Assembly: GCA_024698705.1 (NCBI GenBank)
Contig: JAILQX010000047.1
Location: forward strand, 310,001-374,000
DNA: 64,000 bases
From: Lachnospiraceae bacterium
Lineage (GTDB): Bacteria > Bacillota > Clostridia > Lachnospirales > Lachnospiraceae
Direction: 5' to 3'
In this document: in pieces, positions 47,477 to 56,816 of the stretch
How the letters are laid out: the number at the start of each line of letters is the position of its first letter
How positions within the stretch are numbered: position 1 is the first letter of the stretch
Notes under the pieces: generated by a model
The model's input: only the letters and a program-made list of their open reading frames with translations
The model's database searches: none
What the model was told of the DNA's origin: nothing
Made by a program: the position numbers and the translations under genes

Positions 47477-48715
47477 ATGAAAATATCTAAAGTTATAAAA
47501 GGAATGGTAGCAGTCGTTGCACTGTCTGCCGGAGTAATACTCGGAGCGGTCAGCGCATATGCGGCAGGAACCTGTAAGGTATCTGCTGACGCGGCAAAGA
47601 TCCGTGAGACGGCAAGCACAAGTGCAGAGGTTGTGGGAAGTACGGTTAAGGGAAGTAAGCTTGACGTACTGGCTTCCACCAAGGACAGCGACGGTTACAC
47701 ATGGTACAAGGTAAATGTTGACGGCAATTCAACAGGATACATCAGAGCTGACCTGGTTACGGATGTTGAAGGTGATTTCCCGTCAGATTCGGGAAGCTCT
47801 TCAAGCAGCAGTTCGAATAATGAGTCTACAACCACTACAGAGCAGACACAGGAACCCGCTGAGGTAATCACGACAACGGTCAATCCTTCACAGTATACCG
47901 TAGGTACAACGACCGATACCGTAAGTGTAAGGGAAGCGGCTTCAACAAAGTCTGCAAAGAAGACAACGACGGCAGCAGGACAGGATGTGGCCATAACCGG
48001 TGAAGCGACCGATGATTCGGGAATGCTCTGGTATCAGATAAATTATGGCGATATCAACGGTTTCATCAGGTCCGATTTCTTAACGGTCGGTGAAGACGAG
48101 GCTGAAACAGAAACGGAGGACGGAGCGGAAGCGAGCGAGCCGACAGAAGAACCCGCTACGGAAGTTGCGGCACCTGTGACAACGGCAAATCAGGATTATG
48201 AATTAAGATACGAAGCCAATGATCAGGGAGTGGATACATGGTATCTCTACGACCACATAAAAGGCACAAGACAGAGCCTTGACAATATATTTGCGGTAAT
48301 GCAGCAGAGTCAGAATATGACTACACAGGATAATGCAAAGGCATCAACCTTAAAGAAGGTAGTCATAGCAATGGGTATTGTGATAGTTCTTCTGATCATC
48401 GGAATAGTTATCATGTTCTTCAAACTCAAGGATTCATATGAGGACTGGGAAGATGATGACGATGCGGACAATGATCAGGACGGCTATGATGAAATCGAGA
48501 CAGCCCAGAGCGAACCGGAACCGGAAGATGATGATGTCGATCTGGATGATGAGGACATCAAGATAGTTACGAAGCGCGGTAAGCCGAGAAAGGCCTCATC
48601 CATCACAAAGCCTTCCAAAGCACTTCAGGATGAACGCAAGGAAGCATGGCAGTCGAAAAACTTCCTCGACATAGATGATGACATGGAATTCGAATTCCTT
48701 GATATAGACAAATAA
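47477..48715 (+). CDS. Secreted/type-I membrane protein: signal peptide, two SH3b domains, TM, acidic cytosolic tail
   Basis: VSADAAKIRETASTSAEVVGSTVKG; TVSVREAASTKSAKKTT; TM VVIAMGIVIVLLIIGIVIMFF; tail ending NFLDIDDDMEFEFLDIDK. Confidence 0.8.
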   Translation: MKISKVIKGMVAVVALSAGVILGAVSAYAAGTCKVSADAAKIRETASTSAEVVGSTVKGSKLDVLASTKDSDGYTWYKVNVDGNSTGYIRADLVTDVEGDFPSDSGSSSSSSSNNESTTTTEQTQEPAEVITTTVNPSQYTVGTTTDTVSVREAASTKSAKKTTTAAGQDVAITGEATDDSGMLWYQINYGDINGFIRSDFLTVGEDEAETETEDGAEASEPTEEPATEVAAPVTTANQDYELRYEANDQGVDTWYLYDHIKGTRQSLDNIFAVMQQSQNMTTQDNAKASTLKKVVIAMGIVIVLLIIGIVIMFFKLKDSYEDWEDDDDADNDQDGYDEIETAQSEPEPEDDDVDLDDEDIKIVTKRGKPRKASSITKPSKALQDERKEAWQSKNFLDIDDDMEFEFLDIDK

Positions 48716-48726
48716 TTGTTTATGAT

Positions 48727-48757
48727 AATGCATTCATTGCCCTGCTTTGAATGCATT
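48727..48757 (+). terminator. Hairpin (terminator/attenuator) just upstream of clpC
   Basis: aatgcattca-ttgccctgctt-tgaatgcatt followed by attttat. Confidence 0.55.
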
Positions 48758-48782
48758 ATTTTATATTTGCGGAGTGGATACG

Positions 48783-51221
48783 ATGAAAGAATATACTGTG
48801 AGCGCGGCAAACGCGCTGAAACTTGCAAAAAGATACGCGAAGACACTGCATCAGTCATATGTCGGGACCGAGCATATCCTTCTCGGACTGATAAAGGAAA
48901 ATGACGGCCTCGCAGCAAAGGTGCTGATACAGAACGGAGCAAATATAGATCTCACCGAAGAACTCATAAAGGAGTTCGTGGCGCCCGAAGGAGAGGTGGC
49001 CATAGCCGAACGTGACGGATTCTCACCAAGAGCGGTGTCGGTACTTGAAGAGAGCGAAAGACAGGCGGTCAGATTCAATTCGGAAAAGATCGGAACCGAG
49101 CATATACTGCTCGCGCTTATCAAAGAGGGAGAAAATGTGGCGGCAAGGCTCATGATCACCCTTGGTCTCAATCTGCCCAAGATCTATGCGGAAACACTTG
49201 TATCCATGGGTGAGGACGGCAATCTGTACAAGGAGGATCTGCCGTTGAAAAACATCAATAAAAAACAGGGGGCGGGTATGCTCGAGCAATACAGCAGAGA
49301 TCTGACAAAGCTGGCAAGGGAAGGCAGGCTCGATCCGGTCATCGGAAGGGAAACAGAGATACAGCGTGCCATCCAGATATTGAGCAGAAGGACCAAGAAC
49401 AATCCATGTCTGGTTGGAGAGCCGGGTGTCGGCAAGACGGCCATCGTGGAAGGTCTGGCCCAGCGTATCGTGAGCGGGGATGTTCCCGATACGGTTAAGG
49501 ATAAACGAGTGCTTACACTAGATCTGTCAGGAATGGTTGCGGGTTCAAAGTACAGAGGTGAATTCGAGGAACGTATAAAGAAGGTCATGAAGGAGGTTAT
49601 CGAGGACGGTAACGTATTTCTTTTCCTTGATGAGCTTCATACACTTATAGGAGCCGGCGGAGCCGAAGGCTCGATCGATGCTTCCAATATCTTAAAACCG
49701 AGCCTGAGCAGAGGCGAGATACAGCTCATAGGAGCCACGACGATAGCGGAATACAGAAAATACATCGAAAAAGATGCAGCACTTGAAAGAAGATTCCAGC
49801 CGATCAATGTGGAAGAACCCTCAGAGGAAGAGGCGATCAGGATATTAAAGGGCGTTGCACCAAAGTATGAGGAGCATCATAAGGTTACGATCACGGATGA
49901 AGCTATCGATGCGGCTGTGCGTCTTTCGGCAAGATATATCAATGACAGAAATCTTCCTGATAAAGCGATAGATCTTATGGATGAAGCGGCAAGCGCCATA
50001 AGGCTAAAGAATTACGGAACCTCGGCAAAAGTCACCGAGCTTCAGGAGGAGATCAAGAAGACCGATACACAGATCGAGAAGGCGATAAAGCTCGAAGCCT
50101 ATGAACAGGCCGGTGAGCTTAAGCACAGAGAAGACGAACTGATAAAGAAACTCGACAGAGTAAAGAAGAACGAAGAAAAAGCTGCGGCAAAGAAGAAATA
50201 TATCGTCGGAGAAGATGAGATAGCGGCGGCGGTTGCTGCATGGACCAAGATACCGGTCGCAAAGCTGGGAGAAAAGGAAGCCGAAAAACTGCTTAAACTG
50301 GAATCAACACTTCATAAGAGAGTCATAGGACAGAACGAAGCTGTCGATGCCCTTGCCAAAGCCATGAGAAGAGGAAGGGTAGGATTGCAGGATCCCAAGA
50401 GACCTATCGGTTCATTCCTATTCCTCGGTCCTACGGGTGTAGGTAAAACAGAGCTCAGCAAAGCACTTGCGGAAGCCATGTTCGGTTCTGAAAATGCGCT
50501 CATCCGTGTGGATATGTCCGAATACATGGAGAGCCATTCAGTGTCAAAGATGATCGGTTCGCCTCCGGGATATGTGGGACATGACGACGGCGGCCAGCTG
50601 TCCGATAAGATAAGACAGAACCCATACAGCGTAGTTTTATTTGATGAGATAGAAAAGGCTCATCCGGATGTGTTCAATATACTTTTGCAGGTTTTGGATG
50701 ACGGTCATATAACGGATTCGAAGGGAAGAAAGGTGTCATTTAAGAATACGGTCATAATCATGACAAGCAATGCGGGTGCCATGAGGATTATGGAACCCAA
50801 GAATCTGGGATTTGCCAGCAAGACGGACAGCCGGAAAGATTACGAAAAGATGAAGGAAGGTGTCATGGAAGAGGTTAAAAGAATGTTTAAGCCCGAATTC
50901 ATCAACCGTATCGATGATATCATGGTATTCCATGCACTCACTATGGATGATATGAGATCCATAGTCACATTGCTCACAGGCAATCTGATCAGCAGGTGCA
51001 AGGAACTCATGGAGATACAGCTTACAGTGACTGCAGGCGCCAAGAAGTACATCGTCGACAAATATTCCAACTTAAAGATGGGTGCAAGACCGCTCAAGCG
51101 TGCCATCCAGAGCGAGATCGAGGATGCCATGGCCGAGGAGATCCTTAAGAAAAACATTAAGCCGGGCGACAAGATCTCGGTAGCTGTCAAGGACGGGAAA
51201 ATAATATTTAAGAAGCAATGA
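48783..51221 (+). CDS. clpC: ATP-dependent Clp protease ATP-binding subunit ClpC
   Basis: Clp N domains; [35 protein letters not shown]-terminal D2 domain. Confidence 0.95.
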   Translation: MKEYTVSAANALKLAKRYAKTLHQSYVGTEHILLGLIKENDGLAAKVLIQNGANIDLTEELIKEFVAPEGEVAIAERDGFSPRAVSVLEESERQAVRFNSEKIGTEHILLALIKEGENVAARLMITLGLNLPKIYAETLVSMGEDGNLYKEDLPLKNINKKQGAGMLEQYSRDLTKLAREGRLDPVIGRETEIQRAIQILSRRTKNNPCLVGEPGVGKTAIVEGLAQRIVSGDVPDTVKDKRVLTLDLSGMVAGSKYRGEFEERIKKVMKEVIEDGNVFLFLDELHTLIGAGGAEGSIDASNILKPSLSRGEIQLIGATTIAEYRKYIEKDAALERRFQPINVEEPSEEEAIRILKGVAPKYEEHHKVTITDEAIDAAVRLSARYINDRNLPDKAIDLMDEAASAIRLKNYGTSAKVTELQEEIKKTDTQIEKAIKLEAYEQAGELKHREDELIKKLDRVKKNEEKAAAKKKYIVGEDEIAAAVAAWTKIPVAKLGEKEAEKLLKLESTLHKRVIGQNEAVDALAKAMRRGRVGLQDPKRPIGSFLFLGPTGVGKTELSKALAEAMFGSENALIRVDMSEYMESHSVSKMIGSPPGYVGHDDGGQLSDKIRQNPYSVVLFDEIEKAHPDVFNILLQVLDDGHITDSKGRKVSFKNTVIIMTSNAGAMRIMEPKNLGFASKTDSRKDYEKMKEGVMEEVKRMFKPEFINRIDDIMVFHALTMDDMRSIVTLLTGNLISRCKELMEIQLTVTAGAKKYIVDKYSNLKMGARPLKRAIQSEIEDAMAEEILKKNIKPGDKISVAVKDGKIIFKKQ

Positions 51222-51319
51222 TTCCATTCTTTATGCGTTGATATTTTGAAAAATATATTTTATAATTTTCTTGTAGATTTTTGAGCCGCTGATGGTTTCA
51301 AATGGAGGTAAGCAAAATA

Positions 51320-51730
51320 ATGGCAACAGAAAAGTTAATACGTGTAGAGAGTGATGATTCCCTGAGTTTCGGTGATTACACGCTTGCAGAGAAATCCAAG
51401 GTCGAAGATTTCCCGTATGACGGCAATCTTATGAAGGTTAAATCATACAAGGATATCACAAAGCTTGAGAAGAACGGCATGTTTGTATATGAATCAGTAC
51501 CGGGAACCACTGTTTACAATTTCATTGAAAGTGCGGACGGTGTTGAGTTTGAAGTCGAAGGACCTACCGATGAGGATGTTCAGATCACGGTCGGACTTGA
51601 AGACGGTACCGAGTACGATGTCACGATCAATGGTTCAGATGCGGGAAAGGTTAAAACTAATCTCAGCGGTAAGCTGAATATAAGCGCAGACCTTAGTGCA
51701 GGAAGAGTAAAAGTAGTTATAAAGAAGTAA
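51320..51730 (+). CDS. Small conserved hypothetical protein, predicted beta-rich
   Basis: ATG 51320; coherent ORF between clpC and radA followed by a terminator. Confidence 0.65.
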   Translation: MATEKLIRVESDDSLSFGDYTLAEKSKVEDFPYDGNLMKVKSYKDITKLEKNGMFVYESVPGTTVYNFIESADGVEFEVEGPTDEDVQITVGLEDGTEYDVTINGSDAGKVKTNLSGKLNISADLSAGRVKVVIKK

Positions 51731-51735
51731 GGCAG

Positions 51736-51762
51736 ATGCCCGTCCGGATTCCGGATGGGCAT
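51736..51762 (+). terminator. Hairpin terminator
   Basis: atgcccgtccgg-att-ccggatgggcat followed by an AT-rich tail. Confidence 0.7.
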
Positions 51763-51784
51763 TATATATTAAACGGGTAATGAT

Positions 51785-53143
51785 ATGGCAAAAAAAGATC
51801 TGGTATATTTTTGTAATGAATGCGGCTATGAATCAGCCAAATGGATGGGACAGTGTCCCGCATGCAAATCATGGAATACATTTGTTGAGGAAAAGGTTGA
51901 GAAGAGAACGCATTCTTCAGGCATGTCAGGTATGGCAAATGATCCTAAGCCGGTCTCACTCGGTGAGATAGATATGGGAGAAGAGGACCGCGTACTTATC
52001 GGAATAAATGAGCTTGACAGGGTACTCGGAGGCGGGATCGTAAGAGGATCGCTCACATTGGTCGGTGGAGATCCGGGTATTGGAAAATCAACACTCCTTC
52101 TTCAGGTATGCAGACAACTTTCAGCCAAAGGCATGAATGTGCTCTACGTATCCGGTGAAGAGAGCTTAAAGCAGATAAAACTCAGGGCGTCGCGCATAGG
52201 CGATATGAACGACAGGATTAAACTGCTGTGTGAAACAAACCTCGGTGACATAGAAAATGTCATCAAGAAGATGAAGCCGGATATGGCAGTCATCGATTCT
52301 ATACAGACCATGTATGATGAAAATGTAGGCTCGGCACCGGGCAGCGTTTCACAGGTAAGAGAAGCCACCGGGGTCCTGATGCGGATAGCAAAGGAGATGG
52401 GAGTAAGTATTTTCATAGTGGGTCATGTTACAAAAGAAGGCACCGTAGCAGGCCCCAGAGTACTTGAGCATATGGTCGATACCGTGCTTTATTTTGAAGG
52501 GGACAGACATGCCTCATACCGTATACTCAGGGGTGTGAAAAACAGATTCGGTTCCACGGATGAGATCGGTGTATTTGAGATGAAAAACGATGGGCTTTCC
52601 GAAGTGGCCAATCCTTCGGAGTTTATGTTGAACGGCAAACCCGAGAATTCATCCGGATCGATCGTATCATGCTCACTGGAAGGCACGAGACCCATACTTG
52701 TGGAGATACAGGCTCTTGTATCGCGGACAAGCTTCGGATTTCCAAGGAGACAGTCGGCAGGCAGCGATACAAACAGGCTCAATCTGCTCATGGCGGTGCT
52801 GGAAAAAAGGCTTAACATGCCTCTGTCGGATCAGGATGCATATGTCAACATAGCAGGCGGTATAAAGATCACGGAGCCTGCCATAGATCTGGGTATAGTC
52901 ATGGCAGTTGTTTCAAGCTACCGCAACAGACCCATAGACGACAGAATGGCTGCATTCGGTGAAGTGGGTCTTTCGGGCGAAGTGCGTGCCGTTTCACAGG
53001 TGGCAGCCAGAGTCGGAGAAGCTGCGAAACTGGGATTTACGACGTGTGTGGTCCCGACTGTATGTATGGATGCGATCAAAGGCATAAAGGGTATAAAAGT
53101 GATCGGGGTAAGAAATATATCCGAAGCCATGGAACTGTTCTGA
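51785..53143 (+). CDS. radA: DNA repair protein RadA
   Basis: FCNECGYESAKWMGQCPACKSWNTF; GGDPGIGKSTLLLQ; KNRFGSTDEIGVFEM. Confidence 0.96.
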   Translation: MAKKDLVYFCNECGYESAKWMGQCPACKSWNTFVEEKVEKRTHSSGMSGMANDPKPVSLGEIDMGEEDRVLIGINELDRVLGGGIVRGSLTLVGGDPGIGKSTLLLQVCRQLSAKGMNVLYVSGEESLKQIKLRASRIGDMNDRIKLLCETNLGDIENVIKKMKPDMAVIDSIQTMYDENVGSAPGSVSQVREATGVLMRIAKEMGVSIFIVGHVTKEGTVAGPRVLEHMVDTVLYFEGDRHASYRILRGVKNRFGSTDEIGVFEMKNDGLSEVANPSEFMLNGKPENSSGSIVSCSLEGTRPILVEIQALVSRTSFGFPRRQSAGSDTNRLNLLMAVLEKRLNMPLSDQDAYVNIAGGIKITEPAIDLGIVMAVVSSYRNRPIDDRMAAFGEVGLSGEVRAVSQVAARVGEAAKLGFTTCVVPTVCMDAIKGIKGIKVIGVRNISEAMELF

Positions 53144-53198
53144 GATCTGCATAAAATTCGAATGTATTTGCAGAGATTTGAAATAGTGGAAAAATCTA

Positions 53199-53218
53199 TT
53201 CACGTGTTATACTGTGAA
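53199..53218. promoter_or_regulatory. Inverted repeat around a TATACT -10-like box upstream of Fe-ADH
   Basis: TTCAC-gtgtTATACT-GTGAA. Confidence 0.4.
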
Positions 53219-53280
53219 AAGAACACGGCAAACAAACTACAATGGAAATGTTTATCATTTCCGTAAGAAAGGGTTAATGA

Positions 53281-54453
53281 ATGGAAAATTTTTATTTTTA
53301 CGCACCTACTTATTTTGCTTTCGGTAAAGATATGGAATCCGAAGCCGGCAGACTTGTAAAGAGATTTGGCGGAAGCAGGGTATTGATCCACTACGGCGGC
53401 GGAAGCGTTGTAAGATCGGGACTTCTCGACAGAGTAAAGGCTTCTCTTGATAAAGAGGGCATAGGATATGTAACACTCGGAGGTGTTAAGCCCAATCCGA
53501 GAAGCGGACTCGTATATGAGGGCATAGATCTCTGCAGAAAAGAAGGCGTGGATTTTGTACTTGCGGTCGGCGGCGGAAGCGTTATCGATTCTTCAAAGGC
53601 CATAGCTGCCGGAACGATATATGACGGTGATTTCTGGGATTTCTATGAAGGCAAGCCGGTCGAGAAGGCACTTCCGATAGGCACGGTACTTACGATAGCG
53701 GCTGCAGGAAGCGAAGGCTCTCCGGATTCAGTCATTACAAAGGAAGAAGGAAACTTAAAGAGGGGTGCTTCCGGCGAGGCATACAGACCGAGATTCTCCA
53801 TATTGAATCCGGCTCTTACGCAGACACTGCCGCCTCATCAGACAGCTGCAGGTATCACGGATATAATCGCACATCTGTATGAAAGATATCTGACCAATTC
53901 GACCGAGGTCGAGGTTACCGACAGACTTATAGAAGCACTTATCATGACCATGAAATATGAGGGTCCGAGGGTTATCGAGGACCCGAACAACTATGAGGCA
54001 CGTGCCAATATCATGTGGGGCGGAATGGTCGCTCACAATAATATCTGCGGTGTCGGAAGAAGTCAGGACTGGAGCAGCCATGCTATAGAGCATGAGCTTT
54101 CTGCGGAATATGACTGTGCTCACGGTGCGGGACTTGCTGTGACAATGCCCGCGGTATTCAAATATACCATGCACCATGATGTTAAGAGATTTGCCACGAT
54201 AGCGAGACGTGTATGGGATGTTACACAAGCAGATGACGAGAAAGCGGCTCTTGCAGGTATAGAAGCGCTCAGCAGCTTTCTCAGCAGCCTCGGAATGCCG
54301 AAGAACTTTGCTGAACTCGGAGCCAATGAGGCTGATATAGAGAAGATGGCCGAAAGAGCGTGCTACGGCGACGGAAACGGAAGCGGTTATATCTACGGAT
54401 TCACAAAACTTTCTAAGGAAGATGTGGTCAACATCTACAAGATGATGGTTTAA
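53281..54453 (+). CDS. Iron-containing alcohol dehydrogenase (butanol dehydrogenase-like)
   Basis: FYFYAPTYFAFGKD...VLAVGGGSVIDSSKAIAAG...HAIEHELSAEYDCAHGAGLAVTMPA. Confidence 0.92.
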   Translation: MENFYFYAPTYFAFGKDMESEAGRLVKRFGGSRVLIHYGGGSVVRSGLLDRVKASLDKEGIGYVTLGGVKPNPRSGLVYEGIDLCRKEGVDFVLAVGGGSVIDSSKAIAAGTIYDGDFWDFYEGKPVEKALPIGTVLTIAAAGSEGSPDSVITKEEGNLKRGASGEAYRPRFSILNPALTQTLPPHQTAAGITDIIAHLYERYLTNSTEVEVTDRLIEALIMTMKYEGPRVIEDPNNYEARANIMWGGMVAHNNICGVGRSQDWSSHAIEHELSAEYDCAHGAGLAVTMPAVFKYTMHHDVKRFATIARRVWDVTQADDEKAALAGIEALSSFLSSLGMPKNFAELGANEADIEKMAERACYGDGNGSGYIYGFTKLSKEDVVNIYKMMV

Positions 54454-54575
54454 AAAGACATTTTCAAGAAGGGTTTATAATTTGGTAAAGTTAAAGTAAA
54501 TTTGGACTTGCTTTATTTATAATGCTCTGATATAATGTCGTATGTTGAGCGGGCAGAAAATGTCCGCTCTGATAT

Positions 54576-54646
54576 AGGGGATTGGTCAAATGGTATGATA
54601 GGGGTCTCCAAAACCTTTGGTGGGAGTTCGATTCTCTCATCCCCTG
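54576..54646 (+). tRNA. tRNA-Trp (anticodon CCA), CCA end not encoded
   Basis: Acceptor AGGGGAT/ATCCCCT; anticodon arm GGGGT-CTCCAAA-ACCTT; T arm GGGAG-TTCGATT-CTCTC; discriminator G; TATAAT at 54531. Confidence 0.93.
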
Positions 54647-54654
54647 CTTAATAT

Positions 54655-54695
54655 AAACCGAAATGTCTTTTAAAGGCATTTCGGTTTTTTGTTTT
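54655..54695 (+). terminator. Rho-independent terminator after tRNA-Trp
   Basis: aaaccgaaatg...catttcggttt plus T-rich tract. Confidence 0.85.
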
Positions 54696-54781
54696 TACTT
54701 ATTCTGTTGATCACGGTATGTGCAAGGGTGTAGGATGCCTGGGAAAGGAGAACCTGATCTTTATGGGCTAAGGTTAATAAA

Positions 54782-54837
54782 TTGTAATGAAATCGTAGAA
54801 AATTTGTAAGAAATATGCTTGGAATAAGTGATATATT
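54782..54837 (+). promoter_or_regulatory. Putative VanR-like autoregulated promoter: three 11-bp direct repeats, then TATATT
   Basis: TTGTAATGAAA|TCGTAGAAAAT|TTGTAAGAAAT (54782-54814), 17 nt, TATATT (54832). Confidence 0.6.
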
Positions 54838-54873
54838 AATTATAAAGAATGTAATCGGAATAGGGAGCTTTAT

Positions 54874-55581
54874 ATGGCTGAAAAAATACTGATAGTTGAT
54901 GATGAAAAAGAGATAGCGGATTTAATAGAAGTTTATCTTAAAAATGATGGGTATAATGTATATAAGTTTTATAATGGCATGGATGCCTTGAAATGTATCG
55001 AAAGTACAGAATTGGACCTTGCGGTTTTGGATGTTATGCTTCCGGACATTGATGGATTTCATATCTGTCAAAAGATAAGAGAAAAATATTATTATCCTAT
55101 CATTATGCTGACGGCCAAAGTTGAAGATTCCGATAAGATCATGGGATTAACTATCGGGGCGGATGACTATATTACTAAACCCTTCAATCCGCTTGAAGTG
55201 GTGGCGAGGGTAAAAACACAGCTTCGCCGATTTGTTCGATACAATAATGCGGCTAATGATGAAGAAAATAATATACCGGTTTCGGAATACGATATAAAAG
55301 GTCTCATAATTAACAAGGATATGCATAAATGTACCTTGTACGGAAGCGAGATCAGATTAACCCCTATAGAGTTTTCCGTACTTTGGTATCTGTGTGAGAA
55401 CAGAGGAAAGGTAATCTCCTCGGAGGAATTGTTTGAACACGTCTGGGGGGATGAGTTTTTGGATAACAACAACACTGTTATGGCTCATATAGGACGATTA
55501 AGAGAGAAACTGAAAGAGCCGTCAAGGAAACCTAAATTTATTAAAACCGTGTGGGGGGTCGGATATACTATTGAAGAATAA
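54874..55581 (+). CDS. VanR-like OmpR/PhoB-family response regulator
   Basis: MAEKILIVDDEKEIADLIEVYLKNDGYNV...LDVMLPDIDGFHICQKIREK...LTAK..GADDYITKPFNPLEVVARVK; winged helix C-terminus. Confidence 0.9.
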   Translation: MAEKILIVDDEKEIADLIEVYLKNDGYNVYKFYNGMDALKCIESTELDLAVLDVMLPDIDGFHICQKIREKYYYPIIMLTAKVEDSDKIMGLTIGADDYITKPFNPLEVVARVKTQLRRFVRYNNAANDEENNIPVSEYDIKGLIINKDMHKCTLYGSEIRLTPIEFSVLWYLCENRGKVISSEELFEHVWGDEFLDNNNTVMAHIGRLREKLKEPSRKPKFIKTVWGVGYTIEE

Positions 55582-56710
55582 AGATAATAAACTAAAACCA
55601 AATGATGATTTTAAACAGTTTCAAACAAAGATTTTTGTCAGAGCCGTATTTATAATGCTGATCACCATATTGGTTGTATTTTTTGTATTTAATTATGTCT
55701 TGGGAGGACATCTCAGCAAATTCGTGGTGAGCTTTTTGACACGTTTTGTCTATGGAGATTATGAGTATGCGCTATCTGTATATCAGCGGGTCTTCAGGAA
55801 TAATAAGATGTACTATTGTATAGCGATAGTGTTGATCGTATTCTTTATTGTCCTGAGAGAATACCTTAAAATATTCACAGAATATTTTAATGAAATAAAC
55901 AGCGGAATAGATGCTATCATTGCCGAAGATTCCGAGGATGTTGTTTTGTCCCAAGAACTTATGGCTGTTGAAAAAAAGATTAATGTCATAAAGCATACGC
56001 TTTCTAAAAGAAAGTTGGAGGCAGAGCGGGCAGAACAGAGGAAGAATGATCTGGTGGTTTATCTTGCTCACGATCTGAAAACCCCTCTTACATCAGTCAT
56101 TGGATATCTGAATTTACTGCATGATGAGAACCGGATCTCGGATGAGTTAAGAGAGAAATATCTGGCAATAACTTTGGAAAAGGCTGAACGATTAGAGGAT
56201 CTGATCAACGAATTCTTTGAAATAACCAGATTTAATCTTTCAAATATTTCACTTGAATACAGCAGAGTAAATTTAACTCGTATGCTGGAACAGCTTACCT
56301 ACGAGTTTAAGCCGATGCTATTGGAAAAGAATCTGGAGTGCGCCCTGATCTGCCCACAGAATCTTTTTGTGAAATGCGATGTTGATAAGGTTCAGCGTGT
56401 ATTTGATAATCTGTTAAGAAATGCGGTAAATTACAGTTTTGAGGATGAGGAGATCAAAATTATAGTCCGGCAAGAGGAAGAAAGAATAAGTATTAAGTTT
56501 ATTAACCGAGGGAATACCATACCTCAGGAAAAACAAGAGCGCATTTTTGAACAGTTCTATCGCCTTGATACAGCCAGAAGTTCAAAGAGCGGAGGTGCGG
56601 GACTCGGACTGGCAATAGCGAAAGAAATAGTAGAGTTACATGGGGGTACATTATCTGTAAGAAGTGAAAACGAGGAGATCGAGTTTGAGGTCATACTTCC
56701 CGTTTTGTAA
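55571..56710 (+). CDS. VanS-like sensor histidine kinase
   Basis: Two TMs; LVVYLAHDLKTPLTSVIGYLNLL; DNLLRNAVNYS; GAGLGLAIAKEIVELHGG. Confidence 0.9.
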   Translation: MKNKDNKLKPNDDFKQFQTKIFVRAVFIMLITILVVFFVFNYVLGGHLSKFVVSFLTRFVYGDYEYALSVYQRVFRNNKMYYCIAIVLIVFFIVLREYLKIFTEYFNEINSGIDAIIAEDSEDVVLSQELMAVEKKINVIKHTLSKRKLEAERAEQRKNDLVVYLAHDLKTPLTSVIGYLNLLHDENRISDELREKYLAITLEKAERLEDLINEFFEITRFNLSNISLEYSRVNLTRMLEQLTYEFKPMLLEKNLECALICPQNLFVKCDVDKVQRVFDNLLRNAVNYSFEDEEIKIIVRQEEERISIKFINRGNTIPQEKQERIFEQFYRLDTARSSKSGGAGLGLAIAKEIVELHGGTLSVRSENEEIEFEVILPVL

Positions 56711-56771
56711 GAAAATTGTAAGAATTTTGTTATATAAAGCGTAAGAATAAAAATGCTGAAGTTGCTATGAT
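56705..56771 (+). promoter_or_regulatory. Second cluster of 11-bp direct repeats upstream of the C39-like peptidase gene
   Basis: TTGTAAGAAAA|TTGTAAGAATT|TTGTTATATAA then GTAAGAA (56741); TATGAT at 56766. Confidence 0.55.
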
Positions 56772-56796
56772 TTGATTGTAACTTCAGTATTTTTTT
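56756..56796 (+). terminator. Rho-independent terminator after the VanS-like gene
   Basis: ctgaagttgc-tatgatttgatt-gtaacttcag-tattttttt. Confidence 0.75.
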
Positions 56797-56816
56797 AAAA
56801 ACGGGGGGCGTATATA

